The position numbers were made by a program, and so were the translations under genes. Positions 1 to 9,701 of a stretch of 64,000 bases of DNA are shown here, piece by piece. How positions within the stretch are numbered: the stretch's first letter is position 1; the number at the start of each line of letters is the position of its first letter. The notes under the pieces are model-generated. The model was given only the letters and a program-made list of their open reading frames with translations, searched no databases and was not told the origin of the DNA. This DNA comes from Candidatus Poribacteria bacterium (GTDB lineage Bacteria > Poribacteria > WGA-4E > WGA-3G), in contig JAPOZO010000031.1 in the NCBI GenBank assembly GCA_026706025.1, positions 1 through 64,000 on the forward strand, read 5' to 3'.

Positions 1-124
1 GCCCGGCGATGTCTCCATCTTTGAAGTTATCAAAATTCTCACTGTACCACACGTCGCAAAACGCATTGAACCCCAAAAACAAGAGGACACAACTGAATGC
101 CAAACTTCGCTTTAACATCTTCAT
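1..124 (-). CDS. Secreted protein, N-terminal fragment
   Basis: The minus strand opens an ATG at 124 that stays open to the window edge (41 codons). A Shine-Dalgarno AGGAGG lies at 131-136, six bases upstream. The peptide starts MKMLKRSLAFSCVLLFLGF, a basic end followed by a hydrophobic stretch, so it looks like a Sec signal peptide with possible cleavage after the NAFC region. The first mature residues (YSENFDNFKDGD) resemble the opening strand of laminin-G or concanavalin-like secreted domains, but that is a guess from a few residues. Function cannot be assigned because the rest lies outside the window. Confidence 0.7.
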   Translation of the reverse strand, partial: MKMLKRSLAFSCVLLFLGFNAFCDVWYSENFDNFKDGDIAG

Positions 125-398
125 AATAAGCCTCCTAAAAGTTTTGCTACTATAAAGTTTTGCTACTACACGGTGTCACACCATCAATTGTGGCTTCTAT
201 GCCGAAGAAATGCGTCTATTATATCAGAACTTCTGACCAAAGTCAAACGCCTTTTGAAAAAACACTTTAGTCCGACACACGAGGCCGAGACTGTCTCCGA
301 AACCGGCTCCCCACGTCCGAGGTATCGGATACCTCCGAGACACGGACTCAGGATTAGATCTTAGTCTCGGAAACTGTGATAAAGCGAAAAAATTCGTA
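125..398. other. Gene-free spacer with a tandem repeat and a small palindrome
   Basis: No convincing gene is seen. GTTTTGCTACTA occurs twice in tandem (141-152 and 157-168) just upstream of the secreted-protein start. A near-perfect palindrome with arms CCGAGGTATC and GATACCTCCG sits at 317-337, downstream of recA on its strand. It has no T-tract, so it is not a clear intrinsic terminator. Confidence 0.4.
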
Positions 399-1460
399 TT
401 ATTCCGCGACTTCAACGGTGTCGTGGACATCATCTTCGTCTTCAGGAATCGCGCCAGCACCGGCATCTGGTGCCATACTCATTGCTGCCCGGATTTTCGC
501 CTCAATTTCCGCGGCGATGTCAGGGTTGTCCTCCAAATACTTCTTGGCATTAGATCTACCTTGCCCAATGCGTTCACCGTTATAGGCGAACCAAGACCCG
601 CTCTTCTGGATAAACTCATTATCAACGGCGATATCCAAGAGATTCCCCTCCTTGGAAATCCCCTTCCCGAAGGTAACGTCGTATTCCGTTTCCTTGAAAG
701 GCGGTGCTACTTTATTTTTTGCCACTTTGACGCGCACACTGCTTCCAAGAATCTCATTCCCCTCTTTGATCTGCGTGCCACGGCGGAGTTCTAACCGGAC
801 AGAGGCGTGGAACTTGAGTGCGAGTCCACCCGGTGTAGTGTCCGGGTTACCGAACATGATTCCAATTTTCTGTCGGATCTGGTTCGTAAAGATAACACAC
901 GTCTGAGACTTATTGGTAACACCGGATAACTTTCGCAGCGCCTTGGACATCAAGCGCGGCAACAACCCGACGTGCGAGTCGCTCATTTCACCCTCAATTT
1001 CGGCTTGTGGTGTCAACGCCGCGACGGAATCAACAACGACAAGATCAATAGCACCGCTCCGGATGAGTGTCTCAACAATCTCCAATGCTTGTTCGCCTGC
1101 ATCGGGTTGCGCAATCAATAGGTTCTCCATGTTGACACCGATACTTCTTGCGTAGGTGGTATCCAGTGCGTGTTCAACATCAATAAACACAGCAGTGCCT
1201 CCCATTTTTTGGACTTCGGAGACGATATGCAATGCGAGGGTTGTCTTTCCTGTGCCTTCATGCCCGAAAATCTCAATGATTCTGCCACGGGGTACACCAC
1301 CGATACCCAGGGCAAGGTCAAGCGAGAGGGCACCGGTCGGGATCGCTTCGACAGGGACAACATCACTGTCTGTGAAACGCATGATCGCACCTTTACCGAA
1401 TTCACGTTCCACCTGTGAGATCGCCTGGTCGATAGCTTTCTGTTTTTGTTCATCTAACAT
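399..1460 (-). CDS. recA: Recombinase RecA
   Basis: RecA is the DNA strand-exchange ATPase that also triggers LexA cleavage. The 353-residue protein matches the usual length and order: N-terminal helix, ATPase core and C-terminal domain ending in a short acidic tail. Walker A is GHEGTGKTT at residues 66-74, where most RecAs have GPESSGKTT, so proline and both serines are replaced. Walker B is [10 protein letters not shown]. Loop L2 ([21 protein letters not shown] region) is clear; loop L1 reads [18 protein letters not shown] against the usual GDSHVGLQARLMSQALRK. An AAAGGAG lies about 12 bases before the ATG, rather far. It follows thpR and pgsA on the same strand, a common recA neighbourhood. 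No obvious SOS operator was seen. Confidence 0.97.
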   Translation of the reverse strand: MLDEQKQKAIDQAISQVEREFGKGAIMRFTDSDVVPVEAIPTGALSLDLALGIGGVPRGRIIEIFGHEGTGKTTLALHIVSEVQKMGGTAVFIDVEHALDTTYARSIGVNMENLLIAQPDAGEQALEIVETLIRSGAIDLVVVDSVAALTPQAEIEGEMSDSHVGLLPRLMSKALRKLSGVTNKSQTCVIFTNQIRQKIGIMFGNPDTTPGGLALKFHASVRLELRRGTQIKEGNEILGSSVRVKVAKNKVAPPFKETEYDVTFGKGISKEGNLLDIAVDNEFIQKSGSWFAYNGERIGQGRSNAKKYLEDNPDIAAEIEAKIRAAMSMAPDAGAGAIPEDEDDVHDTVEVAE

Positions 1461-1521
1461 GTTCTAAAGTTTCTCCTTTATGGCACCTACCACCAAAGGC
1501 AGTGCCGCAGGTTGTGTTGTA

Positions 1522-2193
1522 CTACGCCGAAAAATGACAGACGTTTAGAGGCGTATAGATCGCTCCATTAGGGTGAAGTTGACTTTGCATGACAGTGATT
1601 TCATTGACGTTCACCGTTGCACCATCAATTGTATCATATTTACGTAGAATACTTTTTAGCGGTTGCAGATTCACCGGACTTCTGAGCCGCCCGAGTGTAA
1701 GATGCGGATGAAAGCGGTTGTCCGTTGGAAAACCGAGATGTTTCAGGTCAAGGTTCACGGCTTTCGCAAGGTTTGAGACAGTCGCTGCGCCGTGTTTAAT
1801 ACCCACCCAGATAACGCGCGGACGCGCAAGCGTCGGAAACGCCCCAATACCCCCGAATTCAATAGAAAATGGACACTGTGTCGCAGCGACGTTTTCAACG
1901 GCTTCACTCACAGCACCTATCGCTTCAGGACGAACATCACCGAGAAACTTTAGGGTGAGATGGAAGTTGCCAGGCTTTGTCCACGAAGCTTTGCGAATCG
2001 GCGAAAGCACGCCATCACGATGATCTGCCGAAGCGACCCATCCCGATGATCCGGATCGGGCGACTTCAGAGGGATCGCGTGACTTTCCCAAGGATTGAAG
2101 GCGTGTTTGCACAGGCTTTAGCAACGCCTGTACCGGTTTTGGTATTTCAATCGCTACAAAACAGCGGACTCCATCACCTTTAGCTGCGGACAT
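1522..2193 (-). CDS. thpR: RNA 2',3'-cyclic phosphodiesterase (2H family, LigT/ThpR)
   Basis: This is a 2H phosphoesterase that opens 2',3'-cyclic phosphates on RNA ends (historically 2'-5' RNA ligase). The two catalytic HxTx motifs are visible: HLTL at residues 78-81 and HLTL at 164-167. Length is 223 residues against about 180 for the family. The excess is a segment of roughly 31 residues (about 37-67) between the first strand/helix and the first HxTx motif, rich in S, R and D, encoded by palindromic DNA. Its ATG overlaps the pgsA stop (TGATG), so the two are probably translationally coupled. recA follows 61 bases downstream. Confidence 0.88.
   Translation of the reverse strand: MSAAKGDGVRCFVAIEIPKPVQALLKPVQTRLQSLGKSRDPSEVARSGSSGWVASADHRDGVLSPIRKASWTKPGNFHLTLKFLGDVRPEAIGAVSEAVENVAATQCPFSIEFGGIGAFPTLARPRVIWVGIKHGAATVSNLAKAVNLDLKHLGFPTDNRFHPHLTLGRLRSPVNLQPLKSILRKYDTIDGATVNVNEITVMQSQLHPNGAIYTPLNVCHFSA
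1993..2085 (-). repeat. Palindromic in-frame insertion inside thpR
   Basis: About 93 bases inside thpR encode the extra segment absent from usual family members. Its DNA contains an imperfect hairpin at 2030-2067: GAAGCGACCCATCCCGAT pairs with ATCGGGCGACTTC around a CCGGATC-type centre. The insert keeps the frame and carries no stop. This resembles small palindromic elements that insert inside genes in some bacteria (such as Rickettsia RPEs); whether it is mobile here is inferred. Confidence 0.45.
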
Positions 2194-2831
2194 CAGGCAC
2201 CTGCTTCTGGATCGTAACGGGTTGAAAAAATCAGTGCGGATAACGCTTTGCGGTTATTGACGAGAAACTCCACACCAGACCCAATTGTGAGTGCTAACGG
2301 TAGATACATCATAAAATAGATCGGACCGTGGGATTTCAAAATAAATGCAGTGGTCTGCTCATTCTGGACCGCGAGCAAAACTAAACCGATAATCATGACA
2401 GTTAGCTGGGAAGTCATTTTATATTTTCCCCACTGACTCGCGGAGACCACCTGCCCGTACTTTGCAGCGAAAACAACTCGCAAAAGTGTAACGAGAACTT
2501 CACGCCCCATAATGATAACAACCATCCATATCGGGACGAGTCCACCATCAATGCCCTCAAAAAGGGTTAAACAGATTAAGGCAGCCCCGATCAATAACTT
2601 ATCTGCGAGCGGATCCATAAACTTCCCGAAACTGGTGACCCCTTGTTTCCGCGCGACTTTTCCATCAATATTGTCTGTTAGCGCAGCGAGGACAAAAATG
2701 GCGAGGGCAGGCACCATCATATCTGCCTGAAAACAAAAAATGAAGGGCGGTATCAAGAATAGCCGTAAAATCGTTAGGAGATTTGCCAACCGAAGAAGCG
2801 TACCGAAATCCATAATATATATTGCCGACAT
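2193..2831 (-). CDS. pgsA: CDP-diacylglycerol--glycerol-3-phosphate 3-phosphatidyltransferase
   Basis: PgsA makes phosphatidylglycerophosphate, the committed step to phosphatidylglycerol, in the inner membrane. The 212-residue protein has several hydrophobic segments and the CDP-alcohol phosphotransferase signature DNIDGKVARKQGVTSFGKF followed by MDPLADK. The spacing between AR and the following G is seven residues rather than the canonical eight, which is worth checking. The annotated ATG gives MSAIYIMDFG; a second ATG six codons later (MDFGTLLRLANLLTILRL) fits the usual family start equally well. It precedes and overlaps thpR, with recA next. Confidence 0.93.
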   Translation of the reverse strand: MSAIYIMDFGTLLRLANLLTILRLFLIPPFIFCFQADMMVPALAIFVLAALTDNIDGKVARKQGVTSFGKFMDPLADKLLIGAALICLTLFEGIDGGLVPIWMVVIIMGREVLVTLLRVVFAAKYGQVVSASQWGKYKMTSQLTVMIIGLVLLAVQNEQTTAFILKSHGPIYFMMYLPLALTIGSGVEFLVNNRKALSALIFSTRYDPEAGA

Positions 2832-2863
2832 ATCAGAAATTATCTCATAATCGGAAATAGTTT

Positions 2864-3598
2864 CTAATTTTCGGAAAGATTGATGACCTCGGCATCTTTA
2901 GGCACCACAAATTTGAAAAAGTCCGGTGTAAGTTTTTTATCTCGTTTAATCTCCGAAAACTTAACAATTGCGCTTTGGCGGGATCCGTCTTCAAGTTCAA
3001 TTTCGTGCCCAACTTGAACGGGGAGCCATCCATCGGATTTGACCCAGATTTGAAACTTCTCCTTGACGTTCGGATTCGCGAATTCCTTTTTAGGGGTTAA
3101 CTCAATGTTGTGTATACCTTTCGGATTCGCGAATTCGTCAGGAACAAGTACCATATCAAATCTCGCTTCAAAATCGTCAAGCGATGCGCCGATACCCGGA
3201 AATAACTGACCTTTTGGGTTGTTCAATTTCATCTTATTCACTTGGTTGAGCGTCGGTGTATACGTCCAACCGTACTTCCCATCAAAAACAGTAATTTGGA
3301 TGACTTTAGAGGCATCTTTTCGACCCACATACTCTCTACGGAGCAAATTCGGTTTCCTAAAAACAATTCGCCCGCGCGCAACGCTTTTTTTCTTCGCAAA
3401 CAGCGTTGTCTCCTCAAAATTCGCGCTAAAATTATCAGATTTGTCATACGCCTGTTTGAAATTTTGAAAAATTTCATCAACATTTTGCGGATACGCATTA
3501 CTAACAAACAGCAAAGAAAGGAACAACGCCACGAATAGAAAATTTAGGAATCTGGTAGATTTCCCCGAGGCATTACTCCAATAGGTTCGTTGGATCAT
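2864..3598 (-). CDS. lolA: LolA-like periplasmic lipoprotein carrier
   Basis: LolA-type proteins carry lipoproteins across the periplasm from LolCDE to the outer membrane. I place the start at the ATG at 3598 (MIQRTYW...), which has AGGAGA seven bases upstream and lies downstream of a strong promoter at 3651-3679; the frame is open 27 codons further but without support. The 244-residue product has a hydrophobic export segment (NFLFVALFLSLLFVSNAYPQ), then typical LolA features: a DNFSANFEET opening, RGRIVFRKPNLLRREY, and a C-terminal LTPDFFKFVVPKDAEVI. No LolB was seen nearby. A second, different LolA-like gene is at 50247. Confidence 0.85.
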   Translation of the reverse strand: MIQRTYWSNASGKSTRFLNFLFVALFLSLLFVSNAYPQNVDEIFQNFKQAYDKSDNFSANFEETTLFAKKKSVARGRIVFRKPNLLRREYVGRKDASKVIQITVFDGKYGWTYTPTLNQVNKMKLNNPKGQLFPGIGASLDDFEARFDMVLVPDEFANPKGIHNIELTPKKEFANPNVKEKFQIWVKSDGWLPVQVGHEIELEDGSRQSAIVKFSEIKRDKKLTPDFFKFVVPKDAEVINLSEN

Positions 3599-3650
3599 TG
3601 CCGTCTCCTGTTTCTCCAAATCGTGTTTTGGAAACTGATTTTCACCTAAT

Positions 3651-3679
3651 ATTATACCTATTTTATTTTTGGATGTCAA
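3651..3679 (-). promoter_or_regulatory. Sigma-70 promoter for lolA
   Basis: Read on the minus strand, TTGACA (3679-3674) is followed by a 17-base spacer and TATAAT (3656-3651). Both hexamers are perfect consensus. Transcription would begin near 3645, about 45 bases before the lolA ATG. Confidence 0.85.
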
Positions 3680-3695
3680 CGCATTTTTTTGGCGA

Positions 3696-4082
3696 TTAAC
3701 TCGCCAATCGTGTCCAGTTTGTCAGAATGACCTCGGCATCGTTGGGTTCGTCCAAAGCATGCGCGACGAGCCGTTCCAAAACTTCGGCGACTGGTGGCTC
3801 CCGGAATATCGCCTGAAACCAGTTCGCAAAGGTTTTGATGGCATCCGGGGACTCGGCAGATACCCAGAAAACAACCCGACAGAAATCGAGACCTTCGTCT
3901 ACTGATTTTTCAGAAATCCAGACATCTTCTGGGAAACCGTGAAAAATTGGCAAGAGATCCGCTATGAGAACCGGGAGGTCTTCATTGAGATAAGAAATCT
4001 CTGGAAGGATGTCAAAATGGATGGCGTATTTATGGGAATGTGGTGAACGTTGCAGTTCTTCGTTTCGGTTTTGCATGGGCAT
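3696..4082 (-). CDS. Hypothetical protein
   Basis: No family was recognised. The reading frame is open from 4160, but a TATAAT box at 4125-4130 would place transcription start near 4118, so the likely start is MPMQNRN at 4082 (or two codons later), giving about 128 residues. The protein is acidic, without a signal peptide or membrane segment, with a conserved-looking core around DEGLDFCRVVFWVSAESP. It is divergent from metH and just upstream of lolA on the same strand but with its own promoter. Confidence 0.6.
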   Translation of the reverse strand: MPMQNRNEELQRSPHSHKYAIHFDILPEISYLNEDLPVLIADLLPIFHGFPEDVWISEKSVDEGLDFCRVVFWVSAESPDAIKTFANWFQAIFREPPVAEVLERLVAHALDEPNDAEVILTNWTRLAS

Positions 4083-4124
4083 CTCGTAGACTTTAAATGG
4101 ACAAAGTGGCTTTTGATGTGGTAT

Positions 4125-4130
4125 ATTATA
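4125..4130 (-). promoter_or_regulatory. Minus-strand -10 element (TATAAT)
   Basis: On the minus strand GTTATAATATACC contains a perfect TATAAT. No good -35 box is visible at 16-18 bases. Its position argues against the longer start of the downstream hypothetical gene. Confidence 0.45.
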
Positions 4131-4305
4131 ACACGTAATGTATGCATAGGACGGCCGCATGTCGCACTATGATAGCATAAATAGCAGTTGGCTGTTAGGA
4201 TGTTTTTGCCTAACAAAGTGTTTCTCTACCCGTAGCTCGTAATGTAATGGAGAGCGGATTTATGGAACGCACTTTATCGTTAAAACGTATGTTCTGCCTC
4301 CGCAA

Positions 4306-4338
4306 GGTAAATTAAAAATATGGTAAATTAAAAATATG
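4306..4338 (+). repeat. Tandem 16-base repeat at the metH start
   Basis: GGTAAATTAAAAATATG occurs twice back to back (4306-4322 and 4322-4338); the second copy supplies the metH ATG at 4336. The first copy gives ATG GTA AAT TAA, a three-codon open frame that ends just before metH. There is no Shine-Dalgarno sequence here, and no cobalamin or SAM riboswitch was recognised in the 250 bases upstream. Confidence 0.55.
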
Positions 4339-7300
4339 GTAGATGCTGAACGAATAACATATCTTAAAAACGAACTGGAAAAACGGATACTAATTCTTGA
4401 CGGTGCGATGGGATCACTGTTGCAGACCTATCGGCTGACAGAAGCAGATTTTCGCGGCAATCAGTTTGCAGATCACTCCTGCGAACTTAAAGGTTATAAC
4501 GACCTACTCTCTATAACACAACCCCACATTGTCCGAGAAATACACGCAAGCTATTGCAGTGCAGGTGCGGACATCATCGAAACAAACACCTTTACCAGCA
4601 CATCCGTCTCAATGGCGGATTATCAACTCCAAGATATTGCGTATCAGGTAAACTATGCAGCTGCACAAATCGCTCGTGAAGTCGCAGATAAATGGACATC
4701 ACCAAATAAACCGCGTTTCGTTGCCGGAAGCATGGGACCTACGAATCGCAGCTGCACCATTTCGCCGAACGTCAACGATCCTGGCTATCGGAATATCACG
4801 TTCTCACAACTCGTTTCTGCCTATACAACGCAAGCAGAGGGCTTAATTGACGGTGGTGCTGATTTCCTCCTCGTCGAAACCGTCATGGACACACTCAATT
4901 GCAAAGCCGCCCTCTTTGCGATACAGACCCTCTCAGAGACGCGAGGCATCGATATCCCGCTTATCGTCTCCTCTGACAGAAGTGGCGGTGGTGGACGTAA
5001 TCTTTCAGGGCAAACGGTTGAAGCGTTTTGGAACTCCGTTCGGCATGCCAACCTGCTCGCTGTCGGATTGAACTGCGGGTTTGGTGCGCAACAAATCCGT
5101 CCGTACCTCGCAGAGATGGCAAAAATGGCGGACATACCCGTTATCTGCTACCCGAACGCTGGACTCCCCAACGAACTCGGTCAGTATACACAGACACCAG
5201 CGAAAATGGGGGATTGGATGCATGAATTCGCGCAAAACGGCTTCGTCAATATCATCGGTGGATGTTGCGGCAGCCAACCTGAACATATCGAAACGATTGC
5301 CAAAGTCGCCGCTGAATACCCGCCGCGTCAACCGACACCACAAGAACGCGCCTGCCGTCTCAGCGGTTTAGAAGCGTTTAACATCACACCGGATTCTCTC
5401 TTTGTTAACGTTGGTGAACGGACAAACGTAACAGGTTCACGCCGATTCGCGACACTCATTAAAAATGAGGACTACGAAACCGCGTTAGAGGTTGCTCGCG
5501 ACCAAGTAGAAAACGGGGCACAACTCATCGATATTAACATGGATGCAGGCATGTTAGATGCCAAAACCGCAATCGTCAAGTTCTTGAACCTGATTGCCGC
5601 TGAACCGGACATTAGCCGTGTACCTATCATGCTGGATTCGAGCCGGTGGGAGGTGATAGAAGCGGGATTGGCGTGCGTTCAGGGGAAAGGGGTCGTCAAC
5701 TCGATTAGCTTAAAAGAAGGGGAGGAAGATTTCTTAGCCAAAGCGCGACTGATCCGTCGATACGGTGCCGCCGTTATTGTCATGGCGTTTGACGAAGCCG
5801 GGCAAGCCGATACCTATGACCGGAAGGTGGAGATCTGCCGTAGGGCGTACCGACTCCTGACAGAAGCAGTCGGGTTCCCACCAGAGGACATCATCTTTGA
5901 TCCGAACATCTTCGCCGTTGCAACCGGCATTGAGGAACACAACACATACGCGAAGGCGTTTATTGAGGCGTGTGAGGCGATTAAAGCCACCTGTCCGGAT
6001 GCCTTGGTGAGCGGCGGCGTTAGCAATATCTCCTTTGCCTTCCGTGGTAACGATACGGTACGAGAGGCGATGCACGCAGCGTTCCTCTACCACGCCATCA
6101 ATGCCGGTATGGACATGGGAATTGTCAATGCCGGGCAGCTCGCCGTCTATGACGACCTACCGAAACCGCTTCTCGAAGCAGTGGAGGATGTCCTATTCGA
6201 CCGACGAGAAGATGCCACGGATAGGCTTGTCAACCTCGCTGGCACGCTGCAAAGGAAAGGGAAAAAGAAGCGTGTGAGCCGAAAATGGCGGAAACTTCCG
6301 GTCAAAGAACGACTCAGTCATGCACTCGTTGAAGGCATTATCGAATACATTGAAGCAGACACGGAAGAAGCACGGCTGACATACGAACGGCCGATACAGG
6401 TGATCGAAGGCCCGTTGATGGACGGCATGAACCGCGTCGGTGAACTCTTCGGCGATGGTAAAATGTTCCTGCCGCAAGTGGTTAAAAGCGCGCGTGTGAT
6501 GAAAAAGGCGGTCGCGCATCTCATCCCCTTTATTGAAAAAGAACAAGCGGAAGGGGCTATCCAATCGAGGGGCAAAATTGTGATGGCGACGGTGAAAGGC
6601 GATGTACACGACATCGGTAAGAATATTGTCGGTGTTGTGCTTGGCTGCAACAACTACGAAGTTATTGATCTCGGTGTGATGGTGCCTGCGGAAGAGATTC
6701 TGGAGACGGCACGGAAAGAAAATGCCGATATTATCGGATTGAGTGGACTCATCACACCGTCATTAGATGAGATGGTGTATGTCGCTGAAGAGATGGCGCG
6801 CGAAGGTTTCCGCATCCCACTTCTCATCGGCGGCGCGACAACTTCCAAGATACATACCGCTGTGCAAATCGAACCTACTTACAACGGCGCAACGATTCAC
6901 GTCAAAGATGCCTCCCGAAGCGTTGGCGTTGTCAGCGATTTGATGAGCAGTGAAAGACACGAGGGGTTCACCAAACAAATCCGTGAAGAATATACAGAAA
7001 TCCGAGAACACCGTGCAAAAAACCGCAAACAAGCGAACCTGCTACCGTTCGATGTCGCGCAACAACGGAAATTCACACCCGACTGGCAGAATTACCGTCC
7101 TTCTACACCTTCTACGATAGGCGTTACGGTTTTTGATGACTACGATCTGGCAAAACTTGTTGACTACATCGACTGGAGTCCATTCTTTATGACTTGGGGA
7201 CTCCGTGGCAAATACCCGAATATTTTGGAGAATTCGGACGTCGGTAAGGAAGCAGTCAAACTCCTAAAAGATGCCGAAACACTTCTGCGTATCATTGTCG

Positions 7301-8010
7301 AAGAGAAAAGGTTTCAGGCGCGGGCTGTCGTCGGACTTTTCCCTGCCAGCGGTGTCGGTGAAGCGACCGAAATCTACGCGGATGAAGCGCGGACGGACGC
7401 GATCGGTACACTGTACCACCTACGTCAACAGACGGAACAGCCATTCACGAGGCCGAATCTCAGCCTCGGTGATTTCATCGCGCCGAAAGTGACAACAGTG
7501 TCAGACTATATCGGCGCGTTTGCGGTGACAACGGGTATCGGTGTCTCTGAATTCTGTGCCGAATTTGAGCAGCAGCAGGACGATTATAATAGCATTATGG
7601 CGAAGGCATTGGCAGACCGACTCGCAGAGGCTTTCGCGGAGCGGATGCATCAGTACGTCCGCACAAAACTTTGGGGGTATGCCGCTGACGAGACGTTGGA
7701 TAACGATGCCTTGATTGGCGAAAAATACCGAGGGATCCGTCCAGCACCGGGCTACCCTGCCTGTCCCGACCATAACCAGAAACGGGTGTTGTTTGACTTA
7801 TTGAAGGTTACAGAAAACACGGGTATCTCCCTCACCGAGAGTCTGGCGATGTTCCCGGCGGCATCCGTGAGTGGATGGTATTATTCGCATCCAGAGGCGC
7901 GGTATTTCAGCATCGGCAGAATCGGGGAGGATCAGGTTGCGGATTACGCGGAACGCACCGGCATGGACATCGAAACGGCGAAACGCTGGCTAAAACCGTT
8001 GCTGACCTAA
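4336..8010 (+). CDS. metH: Cobalamin-dependent methionine synthase
   Basis: MetH transfers a methyl group from 5-methyltetrahydrofolate to homocysteine through cobalamin. The 1224-residue protein has all four modules. The homocysteine domain has zinc cysteines C247 (GLNCGFG) and C310/C311 (GGCCG). The pterin-binding domain spans about 350-620 ([14 protein letters not shown]). The cobalamin module has GDVHDIGKN with the lower-ligand His at about 758. The activation domain ends with [14 protein letters not shown] and [15 protein letters not shown]. One oddity lies near residue 220: the usual SGTITDxSGRTLSGQT segment reads [16 protein letters not shown]. No Shine-Dalgarno is present. It is a single-gene unit ending at a strong terminator. 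Confidence 0.97.
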   Translation: MVDAERITYLKNELEKRILILDGAMGSLLQTYRLTEADFRGNQFADHSCELKGYNDLLSITQPHIVREIHASYCSAGADIIETNTFTSTSVSMADYQLQDIAYQVNYAAAQIAREVADKWTSPNKPRFVAGSMGPTNRSCTISPNVNDPGYRNITFSQLVSAYTTQAEGLIDGGADFLLVETVMDTLNCKAALFAIQTLSETRGIDIPLIVSSDRSGGGGRNLSGQTVEAFWNSVRHANLLAVGLNCGFGAQQIRPYLAEMAKMADIPVICYPNAGLPNELGQYTQTPAKMGDWMHEFAQNGFVNIIGGCCGSQPEHIETIAKVAAEYPPRQPTPQERACRLSGLEAFNITPDSLFVNVGERTNVTGSRRFATLIKNEDYETALEVARDQVENGAQLIDINMDAGMLDAKTAIVKFLNLIAAEPDISRVPIMLDSSRWEVIEAGLACVQGKGVVNSISLKEGEEDFLAKARLIRRYGAAVIVMAFDEAGQADTYDRKVEICRRAYRLLTEAVGFPPEDIIFDPNIFAVATGIEEHNTYAKAFIEACEAIKATCPDALVSGGVSNISFAFRGNDTVREAMHAAFLYHAINAGMDMGIVNAGQLAVYDDLPKPLLEAVEDVLFDRREDATDRLVNLAGTLQRKGKKKRVSRKWRKLPVKERLSHALVEGIIEYIEADTEEARLTYERPIQVIEGPLMDGMNRVGELFGDGKMFLPQVVKSARVMKKAVAHLIPFIEKEQAEGAIQSRGKIVMATVKGDVHDIGKNIVGVVLGCNNYEVIDLGVMVPAEEILETARKENADIIGLSGLITPSLDEMVYVAEEMAREGFRIPLLIGGATTSKIHTAVQIEPTYNGATIHVKDASRSVGVVSDLMSSERHEGFTKQIREEYTEIREHRAKNRKQANLLPFDVAQQRKFTPDWQNYRPSTPSTIGVTVFDDYDLAKLVDYIDWSPFFMTWGLRGKYPNILENSDVGKEAVKLLKDAETLLRIIVEEKRFQARAVVGLFPASGVGEATEIYADEARTDAIGTLYHLRQQTEQPFTRPNLSLGDFIAPKVTTVSDYIGAFAVTTGIGVSEFCAEFEQQQDDYNSIMAKALADRLAEAFAERMHQYVRTKLWGYAADETLDNDALIGEKYRGIRPAPGYPACPDHNQKRVLFDLLKVTENTGISLTESLAMFPAASVSGWYYSHPEARYFSIGRIGEDQVADYAERTGMDIETAKRWLKPLLT

Positions 8011-8030
8011 GTTTCCCTACAATGAAAAAG

Positions 8031-8066
8031 AAACAGGACGGTGAAATTCAGTTTACCGTCCTGTTT
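8031..8066. terminator. Bidirectional terminator between metH and the VOC genes
   Basis: AAACAGGACGGT and ACCGTCCTGTTT form a perfect 12-base inverted repeat with a 12-base loop, flanked by A-rich and T-rich sequence. It lies between convergent genes, so it can end transcription from both sides. Confidence 0.85.
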
Positions 8067-8125
8067 GTTGTGCGTCTCTGCGTTAAAGCTGCGATTTCAG
8101 ATTGGTGCGATCGCAGATTCGATAT

Positions 8126-8491
8126 TTACGCCTCAGGTTTATACAAACCGAGACAGTTCCCGCTTGGGTCAAGGAACATAGCAAAAGATCCGTTGCCTCC
8201 CGGAATAACGGTAGGAGGTACACAGGTTTTGCCACCGAGACTTTCAGCCTTGTCAAGTGATGCCTGAAGGTCTTCAACCTCAACATAAATCGAGACATAG
8301 TTGGAGACAGGCATGTCGTCGGTTGTCGGAAGTATGTGTCCACATACCTTGTTTTCCGCTGCCGGTTCCAATCCGTAAACACCACCTGGAATTTGGCCGG
8401 CTGCATCCCAATCAAACAACGAACTATAAAATTCGCTCAATGATTCCGCATCCTTTCCGGCTATTTCAAAATGTACGACGGGATTTCCCAT
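8126..8491 (-). CDS. VOC (glyoxalase/bleomycin-resistance) family protein, copy 1
   Basis: The 121-residue protein is a single vicinal-oxygen-chelate unit: it opens MGNPVVHFEIAGKDAE, has the middle strand YVSIYVEVEDLQASLDKAE, and ends GSFAMFLDPSGNCLGLYKPEA. Such proteins dimerise to form a pocket for small molecules; metal use and substrate cannot be told from sequence. It is the last of three tandem paralogues on this strand and is preceded by AAAGGAA. The conserved residues between the copies show that they arose by local duplication. Confidence 0.85.
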   Translation of the reverse strand: MGNPVVHFEIAGKDAESLSEFYSSLFDWDAAGQIPGGVYGLEPAAENKVCGHILPTTDDMPVSNYVSIYVEVEDLQASLDKAESLGGKTCVPPTVIPGGNGSFAMFLDPSGNCLGLYKPEA

Positions 8492-8625
8492 TGGAATTAA
8501 TTCCTTTCTTTACATAAAATTATTTTATATTAAGTAATTATACATTAATATTTATAAAAAAGCAAATTTATTTTTTCATTTAGAACGGAACCGTTTTAGA
8601 TCAAGTTTATCAGTCTGCTGCCGCG

Positions 8626-9039
8626 TTAATTTTCCGATTTCTGATTCGGGTGGCCGCTGTGTGGTTCGTGAGGAATGCTTTGTCTTGGGGCATATAGGCC
8701 GATGCAATTACCGCTCGGGTCGAGAAACAGTGCGAAGGACCCCATGCCACTTGGAATCGCCCGGGGCGGTACAAGTGTCTGTCCACCGAGCCCCTCTGCT
8801 TTCTCAAGCGATGCCTGAAGGTCATCAACCTCAACATAAATTGTAACGCCGTTAGTAGAGCACATATCATCGGTGGTTGTAAAGATGTGTCCATCTACGC
8901 CGTTCTCCGACTCTGGGTCCACACTATAGATGCCGTGCGTGTTGTAGTTAATATTCCAACCAAAGGCGGAACGATAAAATTCGCTCAATGCTTCGCCATC
9001 CTTGCCTGATATCTCAAAATGTACAACTGGATTTCCCAT
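8626..9039 (-). CDS. VOC family protein, copy 2
   Basis: This is the middle paralogue: 137 residues from the ATG at 9039 (MGNPVVHFEISGKDGE), matching the starts of the other two copies; the open frame further upstream lacks homology. AAAGGA lies upstream of the start. It shares the FYRSAFGW, VTIYVEVDDLQASLEKAEG and GSFALFLDPSGNCIGLY segments. It has a longer C-terminal tail (PRQSIPHEPHSGHPNQ...) than its neighbours. Substrate unknown. Confidence 0.85.
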   Translation of the reverse strand: MGNPVVHFEISGKDGEALSEFYRSAFGWNINYNTHGIYSVDPESENGVDGHIFTTTDDMCSTNGVTIYVEVDDLQASLEKAEGLGGQTLVPPRAIPSGMGSFALFLDPSGNCIGLYAPRQSIPHEPHSGHPNQKSEN

Positions 9040-9164
9040 TAAATTTATTTCCTTTCTAAAATGGAACATAATTGGCACCCACAAGGAATGCCTCTACAAG
9101 ATGTCTACCCCTAACAGTATAACATGCATCTGGCGAGGTATCAAACTTCGTCAGTGTATGGGTT

Positions 9165-9527
9165 TTACAATCTTCGCTGCAACAGACCGATCTTGTTGCC
9201 ACTCGGATCACGGAACATCGCGAAGTGGCTTGCATTGCCCGGAATTTCTTGTGGTGGTATAAGGATCTGACCGCCGAGATTTTCCACCCGTGATAGACAT
9301 ACCTGTATATCATCAACCTCCACATAGATGATGACGTTGTTTGCAGAATCCGTTTCTTCGGTTGCTTGAAATAGATGCCCTTGTATCCCTTTGTCTGATC
9401 CCGGATCCGCAATATGCAATTCATCGCTTAACGGAATTATGTCCCACGCAAACACAGCCCCGTAGAATTCGATTAACTTTTCGACATCCTTTCCGCCAAT
9501 TTCAAAATGCACGACTGGATTTCCCAT
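9165..9527 (-). CDS. VOC family protein, copy 3
   Basis: This is the first-transcribed member of the trio, with AAGGAG before the ATG. The 120-residue protein opens MGNPVVHFEIGGKDVEKL, carries VIIYVEVDDIQVCLSRVE and ends SHFAMFRDPSGNKIGLLQ. It is the most divergent of the three, lacking the GSFA motif of copies 1 and 2. The 125 bases between it and copy 2 hold nothing recognisable. Substrate unknown. Confidence 0.83.
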   Translation of the reverse strand: MGNPVVHFEIGGKDVEKLIEFYGAVFAWDIIPLSDELHIADPGSDKGIQGHLFQATEETDSANNVIIYVEVDDIQVCLSRVENLGGQILIPPQEIPGNASHFAMFRDPSGNKIGLLQRRL

Positions 9528-9645
9528 TCAGATACTCCTTAGTATGCGTATTATGAACTTTGATATTAATTATACACCAAACCATCACCCAAAATGCGAA
9601 TTAATCTTTTCATGCTCCCGTAGTTTTCTATTCCTTGAATTTCAG

Positions 9646-9674
9646 TTGATATTCAAGCAAATTTTTGTTATAAT
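9646..9674 (+). promoter_or_regulatory. Sigma-70 promoter for the YgiT/DUF58 transcript
   Basis: TTGATA (9646-9651), a 17-base spacer and TATAAT (9669-9674) lie 28 bases before the ATG of the broken YgiT gene. No other promoter is visible before the DUF58 gene, so it may drive both. Confidence 0.75.
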
Positions 9675-9701
9675 TGAACTTCAAGATTTAGGAGTTAAAC
9701 A

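Noticed and set aside
1115-1453. Open frames antisense or out of frame within recA
   Set aside because: These are shadows of recA; codon usage and homology support only the RecA frame.
1461-1521. SOS operator before recA
   Set aside because: Neither the CTGT-N8-ACAG nor the GAAC-N4-GTTC pattern is present; GAACATGTT near the start has a two-base gap only.
4161-4335. Cobalamin or SAM riboswitch upstream of metH
   Set aside because: The spacer is short and lacks the conserved boxes of either riboswitch; only a 6-base hairpin (GTTAGG/CCTAAC) and the tandem 16-base repeat are seen.
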